A model generated the notes under the pieces. The model searched no databases and was not told where the DNA came from. It worked only from the letters and a program-made list of their open reading frames with translations. Below are positions 8,606-16,693 of a stretch of 64,000 bases of DNA, one piece after another (the first letter of the stretch is position 1; each line of letters starts with the position of its first letter). The DNA is taken from the NCBI RefSeq assembly GCF_052078665.1, contig NZ_JBQJIK010000032.1, forward strand, positions 1 through 64,000, in the 5' to 3' direction. Source of the stretch: Inquilinus sp052078665 (GTDB lineage: Bacteria > Pseudomonadota > Alphaproteobacteria > DSM-16000 > Inquilinaceae). The translations under genes and the position numbers were made by a program.

Positions 8606-9265
8606 GTGAACTACCAGTTCAATTTCGGCGCGGTCTGGGCCAGCCGCGACCTGCTGCTGAGCGGCCTGGCGCTCGGGCTCGGCCTGGCGGTGGTGTCGAT
8701 CCTGATCGGCTGCGTCCTCGGCCTGGTCGGCGCCTTCGCCGCCACCTCGCGCAGCCGGGTCGCCCGCGGCCTCGCCTCGGCCTACGTCACATTCTTCCGC
8801 AACCTGCCGATCCTGGTGATCCTGCTGTTCGTGTTCTTCGCCCTGCCGCGGGCGGGGATCCGCCTCGACAAGATCGACAGCTTCGTCGCCTCGCTGTCGG
8901 TCTATGCCGGAGCCTATCTGGTCGAGGTGTTCCGCGCCGGCATCCAGTCGGTGCCGAAGGGCGTGATCGAGGCCGGCACGGCGCTTGGCCTCAAGCCGAT
9001 GCAGATCCGCCGCCTGCTGGTGGCGCCGCTGATGCTGCGCAACATCCTGCCGGCGCTGGGCAGCAACTTCATCTCGCTGTTCAAGGACACCTCGCTGGCC
9101 GCCGCCATCGCGGTGCCGGAGCTGACCTTCTACGCCCGCAAGATCAACACCGAGAGCTTCCGCGTGATCGAGACCTGGATGGTCACCAGCCTGCTCTACG
9201 TCGCCGCCTGCACCGTCATCGCCTACCTGCTGCGCCGGCTCGAGGCGCGGCTGCGGCTGCCCTGA
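8606..9265 (+). CDS. Amino-acid-type ABC transporter permease
   Basis: A 219-residue inner-membrane permease of the His/Glu/Gln family. Several hydrophobic helices begin at about residue 17 (LLLSGLALGLGLAVVSILIG), and the EAA loop reads VIEAGTALGLKPMQIRRLLVAPLMLRN in two overlapping pieces. The GTG start at 8606 is preceded by GGAGA. It pairs with the next permease and the 7579 binding protein. The palindromic element just upstream could lower its expression relative to the binding protein. Confidence 0.9.
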   Translation: MNYQFNFGAVWASRDLLLSGLALGLGLAVVSILIGCVLGLVGAFAATSRSRVARGLASAYVTFFRNLPILVILLFVFFALPRAGIRLDKIDSFVASLSVYAGAYLVEVFRAGIQSVPKGVIEAGTALGLKPMQIRRLLVAPLMLRNILPALGSNFISLFKDTSLAAAIAVPELTFYARKINTESFRVIETWMVTSLLYVAACTVIAYLLRRLEARLRLP

Positions 9266-9275
9266 GGAGCCGGCG

Positions 9276-9929
9276 ATGGATGCCTTCCTGCAGCAGGTCT
9301 GGGTGGCGCGCTGGGCCCTGCTCGACGGAGCCTGGCTGACGGTGCAGATCTCGGCGCTGTCGATCGCCGCCGGCACCGTCTTCGGCGTGCTGGTCGGCCT
9401 GGCTCTGACCTATGGCGGCCGCACCCTGCGCTGGCCGGCCCGGCTGTTCGTCGACTTCGTCCGCGGCACGCCGGTGCTGGTCCTGGTGCTGGCCGCCTTC
9501 TACGTCCTCTCCGTCATCGGCATCCAGCTGACCGCGGTGCAGGCCGGCATCTTCGCGCTCGCCGTGTTCTGCAGCTCGCATGTCGGCGAGATCGTGCGCG
9601 GCGCGCTGCAGGCGATCCCGCCGGGCCAGACCGAGGCGGCGAAGTCGCTCGGCCTCAGCTTCCGCCAGACCGTGGTCCTGGTCCTGCTGCCGCAGGCGCT
9701 GCGCCAGATCCTGCCCAGCTGGGTCAACACCGGCACCGAGATGGTCAAGGCGTCGACCCTGCTGTCGGTGATCGGCGTCACCGAGCTGCTGCTGGCCACC
9801 AAGGAGGTGATCAGCCGCAACTACATGAGCCTGCAGTTCTATCTGCTGGCCGCGGCGGTCTATTTCGTCGTCAACTTCGCCATCGAGCGCCTCGGCAAGG
9901 CCCTCAGCCGCCGCGCCGCGCTGCGGTGA
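9276..9929 (+). CDS. Amino-acid-type ABC transporter permease, second subunit
   Basis: A 217-residue permease homologous to the preceding one. FVDFVRGTPVLVLVLAAFY and the EAA-loop region QTEAAKSLGLSFRQTVVLV then LLPQALRQILPSW are diagnostic. It starts 10 bases after the 8606 gene ends, so the two are cotranscribed. The matching ATP-binding subunit is not next to it; the following gene is an RTX protein, so the ATPase must be encoded elsewhere or shared. Confidence 0.9.
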   Translation: MDAFLQQVWVARWALLDGAWLTVQISALSIAAGTVFGVLVGLALTYGGRTLRWPARLFVDFVRGTPVLVLVLAAFYVLSVIGIQLTAVQAGIFALAVFCSSHVGEIVRGALQAIPPGQTEAAKSLGLSFRQTVVLVLLPQALRQILPSWVNTGTEMVKASTLLSVIGVTELLLATKEVISRNYMSLQFYLLAAAVYFVVNFAIERLGKALSRRAALR

Positions 9930-10324
9930 GGGCGCATGCCGGCGCCCCACTGCCGAAATCTTCGACATTCCGGCTGCAATTGCTTCAAATAAATATTACC
10001 GGTTTATGTACCGTCAAACCCGAGAGCCGATCTCGATCATTTTCTTTAATTTCATCGCATCAGAAAATAAGATTTCGCTGAACAGAATCCACTCACCATC
10101 CTGGCAAGATCGAGTCTATATAGACTTCGAATCGGCCGTGAAGTCAGACAGAAGCCGGCGAAACCTTTCAAGGCTCTCCGGCTCCGCCAGATTTCGTGGC
10201 CGTCCGTGGCCTTTGCCTTCGGCAGGGTCGCGTCCCGGTCGGGCGAGCGGCGGCCTCCGGGCCCCTGCCCCGCGACGGGCACCGTCTTCGGACATCGCGT
10301 GTGACATGCAAGGGGGACATGGAC
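9930..10324 (+). promoter_or_regulatory. 395-bp non-coding region upstream of RTX gene, AT-rich with a perfect palindrome
   Basis: No gene is supported here. Bases about 9960-10140 are far more AT-rich than the rest of the window, as expected of a promoter or regulator-binding zone. A perfect 14-base palindrome, AGTCTATATAGACT, sits at 10113-10126. AGGGGG (10311-10316) is the ribosome site of the RTX gene and favours ATG 10325 over ATG 10319, which would be only two bases away. Confidence 0.55.
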
Positions 10325-11323
10325 ATGACTGCGACCAGCACCACCACCAACGGTTCCGACATCATCATCGGCACGCCTGGCGACGACACCATCGACGCCG
10401 GCGGCGGCAATGATGTGGTGAGCGGCGGCGGCGGCAACGACACCATCGACGGCGGCAGCGGCTTCGACGTGATCACCGGCGGCGCCGGCAACGACGTCAT
10501 CGACGGCAGCGAAGGCTTCGACGTCATCGACGGCGGCGACGACAACGACTGGGTGCGCGGCGGCGAAGGCGCCGACGTCATCACCGGCGGGGCCGGCCGC
10601 GACAAGATCTCCGGCGGCGACGGTGCCGATGTGCTGGACGGCGGCGCGGGCAATGACCTGCTGCGCGGTGGCGCCGGCGCCGACATCCTCAGCGGCGGCG
10701 ATGGCATCGACGTCGCCAGCTATGCCGAGAGCGGCGCCGCGGTCTCGATCAACCTGGCGACCCATGTGAACCATGGCGGCAACGCCGAGGGTGACGTGAT
10801 CAGCGGCGACATCGAGGCGATCCACGGCAGCCGGTTCGGCGACACGCTGACCGGCGACGGTGGCGGCAACACCCTGCGCGGCCTGGCCGGCGACGACACG
10901 CTGACCGGGGCCGGCGGCGATGATCGGCTGGTCGGCGGCGCCGGCGCCGACCGGATCGAGGGCGGCACTGGCGCCGACACGCTGCTCGGCGACGACGGCG
11001 CCGATCGCTTCGTCTATGCCGCGGCCGGCGACACCGGCACCGGTTTCGACACCCGCGACATCATGGTCGACTTCTCTTCCACCGACGGCGACAAGATCGA
11101 CCTGGCCGGGATCGACGCCGACGGCAATGCCGGCAACGGCGACACCGCCTTCAGCTTCATCGGCGGCGCCGCCTTCTCCGGCCAGGCCGGCGAGCTGCGC
11201 TTCGTCAATGACGGCGTGGTCTCCGTGGTCATCGCCGACATCGACGGCGACCGCCAGGCCGACCTGTCGATCGCGCTGATCGGCAGCGGTCTGACCCTGA
11301 CCGCCGGGGACTTCGTGCTCTAG
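10325..11323 (+). CDS. RTX calcium-binding repeat protein, type I secreted
   Basis: 332 residues with no Sec signal. Nearly all of it is GGxGxDxxx nonapeptide repeats that form calcium-filled beta rolls (for example GGAGNDVIDG, GGAGADILSG). The end carries the uncleaved C-terminal signal region of serralysin-like exports, finishing LTLTAGDFVL. No enzymatic domain is visible, so it is likely a surface or matrix protein rather than a toxin. The C-terminal 100 residues are almost identical to those of the next RTX gene (11886). No ABC exporter, adaptor or outer-membrane factor gene is in the window. Confidence 0.88.
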   Translation: MTATSTTTNGSDIIIGTPGDDTIDAGGGNDVVSGGGGNDTIDGGSGFDVITGGAGNDVIDGSEGFDVIDGGDDNDWVRGGEGADVITGGAGRDKISGGDGADVLDGGAGNDLLRGGAGADILSGGDGIDVASYAESGAAVSINLATHVNHGGNAEGDVISGDIEAIHGSRFGDTLTGDGGGNTLRGLAGDDTLTGAGGDDRLVGGAGADRIEGGTGADTLLGDDGADRFVYAAAGDTGTGFDTRDIMVDFSSTDGDKIDLAGIDADGNAGNGDTAFSFIGGAAFSGQAGELRFVNDGVVSVVIADIDGDRQADLSIALIGSGLTLTAGDFVL

Positions 11324-11885
11324 CGTCGGAGTGACACGAGCGACCTGATCGCGGCCGACGGCGGGCCGACGCTGGATCTGGACTTCCGGGACAGCGCCGG
11401 CCCGTCGCCGGCGACGACGCTGCCGGCACGCCACTGGCCGGCACGCCACTGGCCGGCCGGCAATAATTACATTTCGGTGAGTATTTCGATGCCCTGGAAG
11501 CGCTTCCGTCATAGGCAGCCGCGCAGATCGCTGCCGCTGCACATCAGGTCATTCTGATATTGATCAAAATCCTATCAACTTGCAGATATGAGCCTGAGAG
11601 GACGTATTCTCAGATATTTCAGGAATCTTTAACCTGCCTCTTCAAGAAATTCGTGGTTAGATGCCCAGTCGCGTATGCACAACGAGAGTGGCTGACATGT
11701 CGGTCATCGGGTGCACTGCAAGCCCCCGCAGCCAGGCGACAGCGCCGCCCATGCATACGCCACGAGGGCGCCCGTGCCGGTAATCGACGCAGCGTCTGGC
11801 CGCCCGGATCGCCGGAGTGCGGCAATCCACAACCGTGACCCTGCGCCGCAGACGTGGCGCGTCAGCACGAGAAGGGGAATGAACC
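11324..11885 (+). promoter_or_regulatory. 562-bp non-coding region between two RTX genes
   Basis: I see no convincing gene here. A 15-bp unit (CCGGCACGCCACTGG) occurs twice in tandem at 11423-11452. The stretch 11540-11660 is AT-rich and holds CTGAGA-N8-TCTCAG (11594-11613), a plausible regulator site or short hairpin. The last part, about 11700-11870, is GC-rich again. GAGAAGGGGAATGAACC just before 11886 supplies the ribosome site for the next gene. Confidence 0.5.
11423..11452. repeat. Two tandem copies of a 15-bp unit
   Basis: CCGGCACGCCACTGG at 11423-11437 is repeated exactly at 11438-11452, followed by a partial third copy (CCGG). Non-coding; probably replication slippage. Confidence 0.8.
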
Positions 11886-14147
11886 ATGGCCGTTATCAAC
11901 GGAACCGCGGGATTTGATGCCCTCCACGGCACGAGCGATGCCGACACGATCAATGGTCTGGGTGGCAATGACTACCTGTACGGTGTTGGCGGGGCCGATG
12001 TGCTCAATGGCGGGGATGGTATCGACATGATCCGCTATGAGGCCTCGTCTGCCGCCGTCTCGATCAACCTCGCCACCGGCGCCGCAAGCGGCGGCGATGC
12101 CGTCGGGGACACCTGGACCGAAATCGAAGGTGCGGCCGGCAGCAACTTCGACGACACGCTTATCGGTGACGCCGGCAACAACGTGTTCTATGGCTTCGGC
12201 GGCGACGATACGCTCGATGGCGGGGACGGCGACGACGTCCTGGCCGGCACCGGGGGCGCGTCCGGCGTCGGGGGTGCGGATCGTCTCATCGGCGGCAACG
12301 GCATCGATACCGCAAGCTATGACGATCCGAACCTGACCTCCGGCGTCGAGATCAACCTCACCTCCGGAACCGGGTCCGGAGAGGCCGCGGCCGGGGATAC
12401 GTTCTCCAGCATCGAGAATGTGTGGGGCTCCGCTCACGACGATGTGCTGATCGGCAGCGCGGATGCGAACACACTCGAAGGCCGAGCCGGCAACGACCAG
12501 ATCATCGGCATGGAAGGCGACGATGTCCTGATTGGCGGTGCGGGCGACGATGAGCTGCATGGCAGCTGGGGAGCCGACACGCTCGATGGCGGGGACGGCA
12601 TCGACGTCATCGCGTATCTCAACTCGGATGCCGCCGTCACGGTCAACCTCGCCACCGGCCAGGCAGAGGGCGGTTATGCCGCCGGGGACCAGTGGACCGG
12701 CATCGAAGGCGTGAGCGGCAGCCAGTTGAACGACATCCTGACCGGCGATGCGGCTGCAAACTCGCTCAACGGCCTTGAAGGAGAGGACCGCCTCGAAGGC
12801 GGCGCGGGCGCGGACACGCTCAATGGTGGAGCCGGCGACTTCGATGTAGCGCTGTACAGCGGCTCGTCTGCCGCTGTCGTGGTCGACCTTCTCGCCGGCA
12901 CGGCCAGCGGGGGCGATGCGGCTGGAGATACCCTGACGGGCATCGAAGGCCTGACCGGCTCCGATCATGACGACCAGCTCCTGGGCGATGACCTCTCGAA
13001 CGGCATCTATGGCGGCGCCGGCGATGATCTCCTGCGCGGTCGCGGAGGGGTCGACCTGCTCATTGGCGGGGACGGCGTCGACACCCTCGACGGCGGGGAC
13101 GGCGAGGACGACCTCAGAGGCGACATCGGTGATGACGCGCTGCACGGCGGCGCGGGGGCCGATTCGCTCGATGGCGGGGACGGCATCGACACGGCCTTTT
13201 ACGATGACTCTTCCGCCGCCGTGTCGATCAACCTCGCCACCGGCGTGGGCAGCGGCGGTGACGCGGCAGGGGATCAGCTGACCGCCGTTGAAGATGTGTG
13301 GGGCAGCAGCTTCGACGACACCCTGACCGGCGATGCGGCCGCGAACCGGCTCATCGGCGCGAGCGGAAACGACACCATCGACGGCGGTGCCGGCGCGGAC
13401 TGGCTGATCGGTGGGGACGGCGCGGATGACATCACAGGCGGAGCCGGCGATGACGACCTGCACGGTGGTGCCGGAGCCGACATGCTCTATGGCGGGGACG
13501 GCGTCGACTCGATCTCCTATGAGCTGTCGTCCGCTGCCGTGTCGATCAATCTCGCCACCGGCGCGGCCAGTGGCGGTGATGCCGCCGGAGACCAGTTCAC
13601 CGGCATTGAAATCGTGTGGGGCAGCGACTTCGACGACACGCTCGTCGGTGATGCCGGCAGCAATGAGCTCGATGGTTTCGACGGCGACGACCTGCTGCGC
13701 GGTGGCGCCGGGATGGACAACCTTATCGGCGGCGGTGGCGACGACCAGCTGGTCGGCGGCGACGGTGACGACCGGATCGAAGGCGGCGCGGGTGCCGACA
13801 GGCTGTTCGGTCAGGCCGGTGCCGACAGCTTCGTCTATGCCGCGGCCGGCGACACCGGCACCGGCTTCGACACCCGGGATGTCATTGCCGATTTCTCCTC
13901 CGCCGACGGCGACCGGATCGACCTCGGCGGTATCGATGCCGACGGCGACGACGGCAACGGCGATAGCGCCTTCACCTTCATCGGCGGCGACGCCTTCTCC
14001 GGCCAGGCCGGCGAGCTGCGCCTCGTCGACGACAGCGGGTCTGTGACCGTGGTCGCCGCCGACATCGACGGCGACCGCAATGCCGACCTGTCGATCGCGC
14101 TCATCGGCAGCGACCTGACCCTGACGGCCATGGACTTCGTGCTCTAG
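11886..14147 (+). CDS. Large RTX calcium-binding repeat protein
   Basis: 753 residues starting MAVINGTAGFDALHG, built of blocks in which RTX nonapeptides alternate with a spacer of the type SAAVSINLATG-(A)ASGGDA-GD-FTGIE...GSxFDDTLxGDA. That spacer recurs about six times. The C-terminal part (FVYAAAGDTGTGFDTRDV, FSGQAGELRLV, DLTLTAMDFVL) is a near copy of the end of the 10325 product and is the likely type I secretion signal. Function unknown; extracellular, calcium-stabilised and probably adhesive or matrix-forming. It shares its MAVINGT start with the distant RTX gene at 58657. Confidence 0.88.
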   Translation: MAVINGTAGFDALHGTSDADTINGLGGNDYLYGVGGADVLNGGDGIDMIRYEASSAAVSINLATGAASGGDAVGDTWTEIEGAAGSNFDDTLIGDAGNNVFYGFGGDDTLDGGDGDDVLAGTGGASGVGGADRLIGGNGIDTASYDDPNLTSGVEINLTSGTGSGEAAAGDTFSSIENVWGSAHDDVLIGSADANTLEGRAGNDQIIGMEGDDVLIGGAGDDELHGSWGADTLDGGDGIDVIAYLNSDAAVTVNLATGQAEGGYAAGDQWTGIEGVSGSQLNDILTGDAAANSLNGLEGEDRLEGGAGADTLNGGAGDFDVALYSGSSAAVVVDLLAGTASGGDAAGDTLTGIEGLTGSDHDDQLLGDDLSNGIYGGAGDDLLRGRGGVDLLIGGDGVDTLDGGDGEDDLRGDIGDDALHGGAGADSLDGGDGIDTAFYDDSSAAVSINLATGVGSGGDAAGDQLTAVEDVWGSSFDDTLTGDAAANRLIGASGNDTIDGGAGADWLIGGDGADDITGGAGDDDLHGGAGADMLYGGDGVDSISYELSSAAVSINLATGAASGGDAAGDQFTGIEIVWGSDFDDTLVGDAGSNELDGFDGDDLLRGGAGMDNLIGGGGDDQLVGGDGDDRIEGGAGADRLFGQAGADSFVYAAAGDTGTGFDTRDVIADFSSADGDRIDLGGIDADGDDGNGDSAFTFIGGDAFSGQAGELRLVDDSGSVTVVAADIDGDRNADLSIALIGSDLTLTAMDFVL

Positions 14148-14187
14148 CCGGCCACACCGCAGGGCTCCTCCTCATTGCCGCCCAATC

Positions 14188-14214
14188 TTACCGATGGTAA
14201 CTTACCTTTGGTAA
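14188..14214. promoter_or_regulatory. Twin palindromes TTACC-N3-GGTAA, probable operator
   Basis: TTACCGATGGTAA (14188-14200) and TTACCTTTGGTAA (14202-14214) are two 13-base palindromes with 5-base arms, repeated every 14 bases. They end 22 bases before the ATG of the MDR reductase at 14237, in an otherwise short and GC-rich gap. The position suggests a repressor site over the promoter. No regulator gene is adjacent; HxlR-, MarR- or TetR-type regulators of reductases bind sites of this kind, but that is inference. Confidence 0.65.
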
Positions 14215-14236
14215 ATTCAATCCGGCCGAGGAGCCC

Positions 14237-15250
14237 ATGTCCGTCGTCGCCCGCGAGATCCGCCTGAAATCCCGCCCCGAGGGCCTGCCCGGCCCGGAGA
14301 ATTTCGAGCTGGCGGAACGGCCGCTGCCGGTGCCGCAGGCGGGGCAGCTGCTGGTCCGCACCCTGTGGATGTCGGTCGATCCCTATATGCGCGGCCGCAT
14401 GGCCGACCGCCCCAGCTACATCCCGCCCTTCCGCCTCGGCGAGGCGCTGGAAGGCGCCGCGATCGGCGTGGTCGAGCAGTCCGGCGCCGAGGGCATCCGC
14501 CCGGGCGACCTGGTCAGCCATTTCGCCGGCTGGCGCGACCGGGCGCTGATCGATGCCGCTTCCGCCATCCCGCTGGACCCGGCCGGCGTGCCGGTGCAGG
14601 CCTGGCTCGGGCCGCTCGGCTTCCCCGGCCTCGCCGCCTATGTCGGGCTGTTGCGCCTCGGCAAGCCGAAGCCGGGCGAGACCGTGTTCGTCTCCGCCGC
14701 CGCCGGCGCGGTCGGCGCCGTCGCCGCCCAGATCGCCCGGATCCGGGGCTGCCGCGTCATCGGCTCCGCCGGCTCGGAGGAGAAGGTCCGCTGGCTGCGC
14801 GAGGAGGCCGGCCTCGACGCCGTGATCAATTACCGCAGCAGCGGCGACCTGACCCGGGCCCTGGCCGAGGCGGCCCCGGACGGCATCGACGTCTATTTCG
14901 ACAATGTCGGCGGCGACCATCTCGACGCGGCGCTGGCCCTGGCCAATCCCTTCGCCCGCTTCCCGCTCTGCGGCATGATCGAGCGCTACAATGCCGGCGC
15001 CCCCCTGCCCGGCCCGCGCAATATCTTCCGGGTGATCGAGCGCAGCCTGACGCTGCAGGGCTTCATCGTCTCCGACCATCTCGACCTGCTGCCGGACTTC
15101 GCCCGCGACATGCGGCGCTGGATCGCCGAGGGCCGGATGCTCTGGCGCGAGACCGTGGTCGAGGGGCTGGAGCGCGCGCCCGAGGCCTTCATCGGCCTCT
15201 TCGCCGGGGAGAATTTCGGCAAGATGCTGGTCAAGCTGGCGGACCGATAG
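14237..15250 (+). CDS. NADP-dependent MDR oxidoreductase (leukotriene B4 dehydrogenase/CurA-like)
   Basis: 337 residues of the prostaglandin/2-alkenal reductase branch. Hallmarks are LWMSVDPYMRGRM near residue 50, the NADPH turn SAAAGAVGAVAAQIARI, GSAGSEEKVRWL and YFDNVGGDHLDAAL. These enzymes reduce alpha,beta-unsaturated carbonyls with NADPH. Twin operator-like palindromes lie just upstream. Paralogous in fold only to the 4722 product. Confidence 0.9.
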   Translation: MSVVAREIRLKSRPEGLPGPENFELAERPLPVPQAGQLLVRTLWMSVDPYMRGRMADRPSYIPPFRLGEALEGAAIGVVEQSGAEGIRPGDLVSHFAGWRDRALIDAASAIPLDPAGVPVQAWLGPLGFPGLAAYVGLLRLGKPKPGETVFVSAAAGAVGAVAAQIARIRGCRVIGSAGSEEKVRWLREEAGLDAVINYRSSGDLTRALAEAAPDGIDVYFDNVGGDHLDAALALANPFARFPLCGMIERYNAGAPLPGPRNIFRVIERSLTLQGFIVSDHLDLLPDFARDMRRWIAEGRMLWRETVVEGLERAPEAFIGLFAGENFGKMLVKLADR

Positions 15251-15309
15251 CGGAACAAAGCACGGGCACCGCGGGTTGCCTGACCCGTCCCGTCCTGCCT
15301 GAGAGCCAG

Positions 15310-15534
15310 ATGACCCGCCGCCTCCTGCCGATCGCCCTCGCCGCCGCCCTGCTCGCCGCCGGTTGCACCAATATGAGCCGCGAGGCCCAGGGCACGCTGA
15401 GCGGCGCCGGCATCGGCGCGGCGGGCGGCGTTGCCCTGACCGCCCTGACCGGCGGCAGCCTGCTGGCCGGCGGCGTGATCGGCGCCGCGGCCGGCGGCGT
15501 GGCCGGCAACCTGAAGAGCAAAGGCTACTGGTGA
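15310..15534 (+). CDS. Small glycine-zipper lipoprotein
   Basis: A 74-residue lipoprotein: signal MTRRLLPIALAAALLAAGC with the lipidated Cys19, then a glycine-zipper stretch (GAGIGAAGGVALTALTGGS, GGVIGAAAGGVAGNLKSKGYW). Such zippers insert in or pack against membranes. A close paralogue with the same ending (GNLKGKGYW) is encoded 500 bp on at 16048, with one exported protein gene between them. Confidence 0.75.
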   Translation: MTRRLLPIALAAALLAAGCTNMSREAQGTLSGAGIGAAGGVALTALTGGSLLAGGVIGAAAGGVAGNLKSKGYW

Positions 15535-15611
15535 CCCAGCCCGGCGGAACCTCTCCCGCTTCTCATATCCGGACACGCAGCCCCTCCCCCGCGCGATCTA
15601 TCATTTGATTC

Positions 15612-15658
15612 TCCTCCCGAAAGGAGGAAGACTAGTTTCGTCATTTCAGTCGGGAGGA
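15612..15658 (+). promoter_or_regulatory. Possible translation-control hairpin: competing pairings with the ribosome site
   Basis: TCCTCCC at 15612-15618 is exactly complementary to GGGAGGA at 15652-15658, the ribosome site of the 15663 gene. Its first six bases can alternatively pair with GGAGGA at 15623-15628, in a hairpin with a 5-base loop. The two pairings exclude each other, so the leader could open or close the ribosome site. Based on base pairing only. Confidence 0.35.
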
Positions 15659-15662
15659 AATA

Positions 15663-16037
15663 ATGGCCCTAATATCCATTAAACCCCTGCTTGTCGGCGC
15701 CGTGCTGATCGCCGCCGCAGCCGCGATGCCGGCCCGGGCCGGGGATGTCCCGCTGGTCACCGGCGAGCACTGGAGCAAGGCGTCCGAGGCCGAGAAGAAG
15801 GCCTTCCTGGTCGGCGCCGCCAACGTCATCTCGGTCGAGTACGAGCTGCGCAAGGATGACCGCCGCGCCCGGCCGGGCATGATCAACGCCCTGATCACCA
15901 AGCTGGAGCCGATGTCGCTGACCGACATCTCCAGGGGCGTCGACGACTATTACGCCGCCCATCCGGACCAGCTGTCGCGGGCGGTGGTCGAGGTCATCGT
16001 CACCGACGTGGCCAAGGTCGAACCCCGGCGGAAATAG
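15663..16037 (+). CDS. Exported protein of unknown function
   Basis: 124 residues with a Sec signal (LLVGAVLIAAAAAMPARA-GD). The mature part of about 96 residues is predicted helical: HWSKASEAEKKAFLVGAAN, VISVEYELR, LSLTDI-like TDISRGVDDYYAAHPDQLSRAVVEVI. I do not recognise a named family, though the pattern resembles small periplasmic helical proteins that occur beside glycine-zipper lipoproteins, as here (15310 and 16048). ATG follows GGGAGGAAATA. Confidence 0.7.
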   Translation: MALISIKPLLVGAVLIAAAAAMPARAGDVPLVTGEHWSKASEAEKKAFLVGAANVISVEYELRKDDRRARPGMINALITKLEPMSLTDISRGVDDYYAAHPDQLSRAVVEVIVTDVAKVEPRRK

Positions 16038-16047
16038 GGAGGGCGCG

Positions 16048-16275
16048 ATGATGAAGCGGATTCTTCTGCCCGTGGCGCTGTGCGGCGCGCTGCTCGCCGG
16101 GGCCTGCAGCAACATGACCCGCGAGGAGCAGACCACGCTGACCGGCGGCGCGATCGGCGCCGCCGGCGGCGCCGCGATCAGCGCGCTCGCGGGCGGCAAT
16201 GCCGGCGTCGGCGCCCTGATCGGCGGCGCGGCCGGCGCCATCGCCGGCAACCTGAAGGGCAAGGGCTACTGGTGA
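16048..16275 (+). CDS. Small glycine-zipper lipoprotein, paralogue of 15310
   Basis: A 75-residue lipoprotein with signal MMKRILLPVALCGALLAGAC (Cys20), then GGAIGAAGGAAISALAGGN and GALIGGAAGAIAGNLKGKGYW. The order of elements and the GYW end match the 15310 product, so the pair arose by duplication. It begins 10 bases after the 15663 gene and is probably cotranscribed with it. ATG 16048 and 16051 are both possible; GGGAGGG precedes them. Confidence 0.75.
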   Translation: MMKRILLPVALCGALLAGACSNMTREEQTTLTGGAIGAAGGAAISALAGGNAGVGALIGGAAGAIAGNLKGKGYW

Positions 16276-16341
16276 CGCCGCGGCGCGGTCCGCCGCGCCG
16301 GCGGGCCGCGCCCGGCTCGAACAGCGACAGGAGGGAGAACG

Positions 16342-16521
16342 ATGCGCGCGATGGTCGTGCTGGTGGCCCTGGCCGGGATCGGCCTCGCGGCGGGCGCCGC
16401 GAATGCCGGCGGGTGCAGACTCGAAGGCCTTGGACAGCGGGACTCCGCACTCATGGGATGCGTCGCGGTGGTGAAGCCGGTCGTGGTCGAGGCCAAGGGC
16501 AAAGGGAAGGGCAAGGGATAG
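16342..16521 (+). CDS. Very small exported peptide, Cys-containing with Lys/Gly tail
   Basis: A 59-residue frame starting MRAMVVLVALAGIGLAAGAA, a clear signal peptide with a cleavage site near ANA-GG. The mature peptide of about 37 residues has two cysteines (GGCRLEG and LMGCVAV) 15 apart, able to form a disulfide, and ends in a repeated KG tail. GGAGGGAGAAC directly precedes ATG 16342. Position after the lipoprotein genes suggests the same envelope-related set. Function unknown. Confidence 0.55.
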   Translation: MRAMVVLVALAGIGLAAGAANAGGCRLEGLGQRDSALMGCVAVVKPVVVEAKGKGKGKG

Positions 16522-16551
16522 GATCGATTTCCATCCCACCGAAACCTGTCC

Positions 16552-16580
16552 TTGACGCGAAGCCTTTTGCCCGCGATAGA
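16552..16580 (+). promoter_or_regulatory. Candidate sigma-70 promoter of a short leader unit
   Basis: TTGACG (16552-16557) and GATAGA (16575-16580) are separated by 17 bases. Transcription from it would begin near 16587, the first base of the small ORF below, implying a leaderless or almost leaderless message. Confidence 0.45.
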
Positions 16581-16586
16581 GAAGCC

Positions 16587-16667
16587 ATGTCCGTGATCGC
16601 ATCCCGCATCGTCGTCAGACGCAGCCGCATCGCCATCGGCGGGACGCCTGGACTCTGTGTGCGCTGA
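16587..16667 (+). CDS. Putative 26-residue leader peptide
   Basis: A 26-codon frame (MSVIASRIVVRRSRIAIGG, ending TPGLCVR) between the candidate promoter and the terminator at 16694. It is rich in Arg (positions 7, 11, 12, 14, 26) and Ile. The spacing from its stop to the terminator stem is 26 bases, the usual geometry of a transcription attenuator read by ribosome stalling. It could equally be part of a small RNA. I do not recognise the peptide. Confidence 0.35.
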   Translation: MSVIASRIVVRRSRIAIGGTPGLCVR

Positions 16668-16693
16668 CCCCGGTCGACGCACCGATCCCATAC

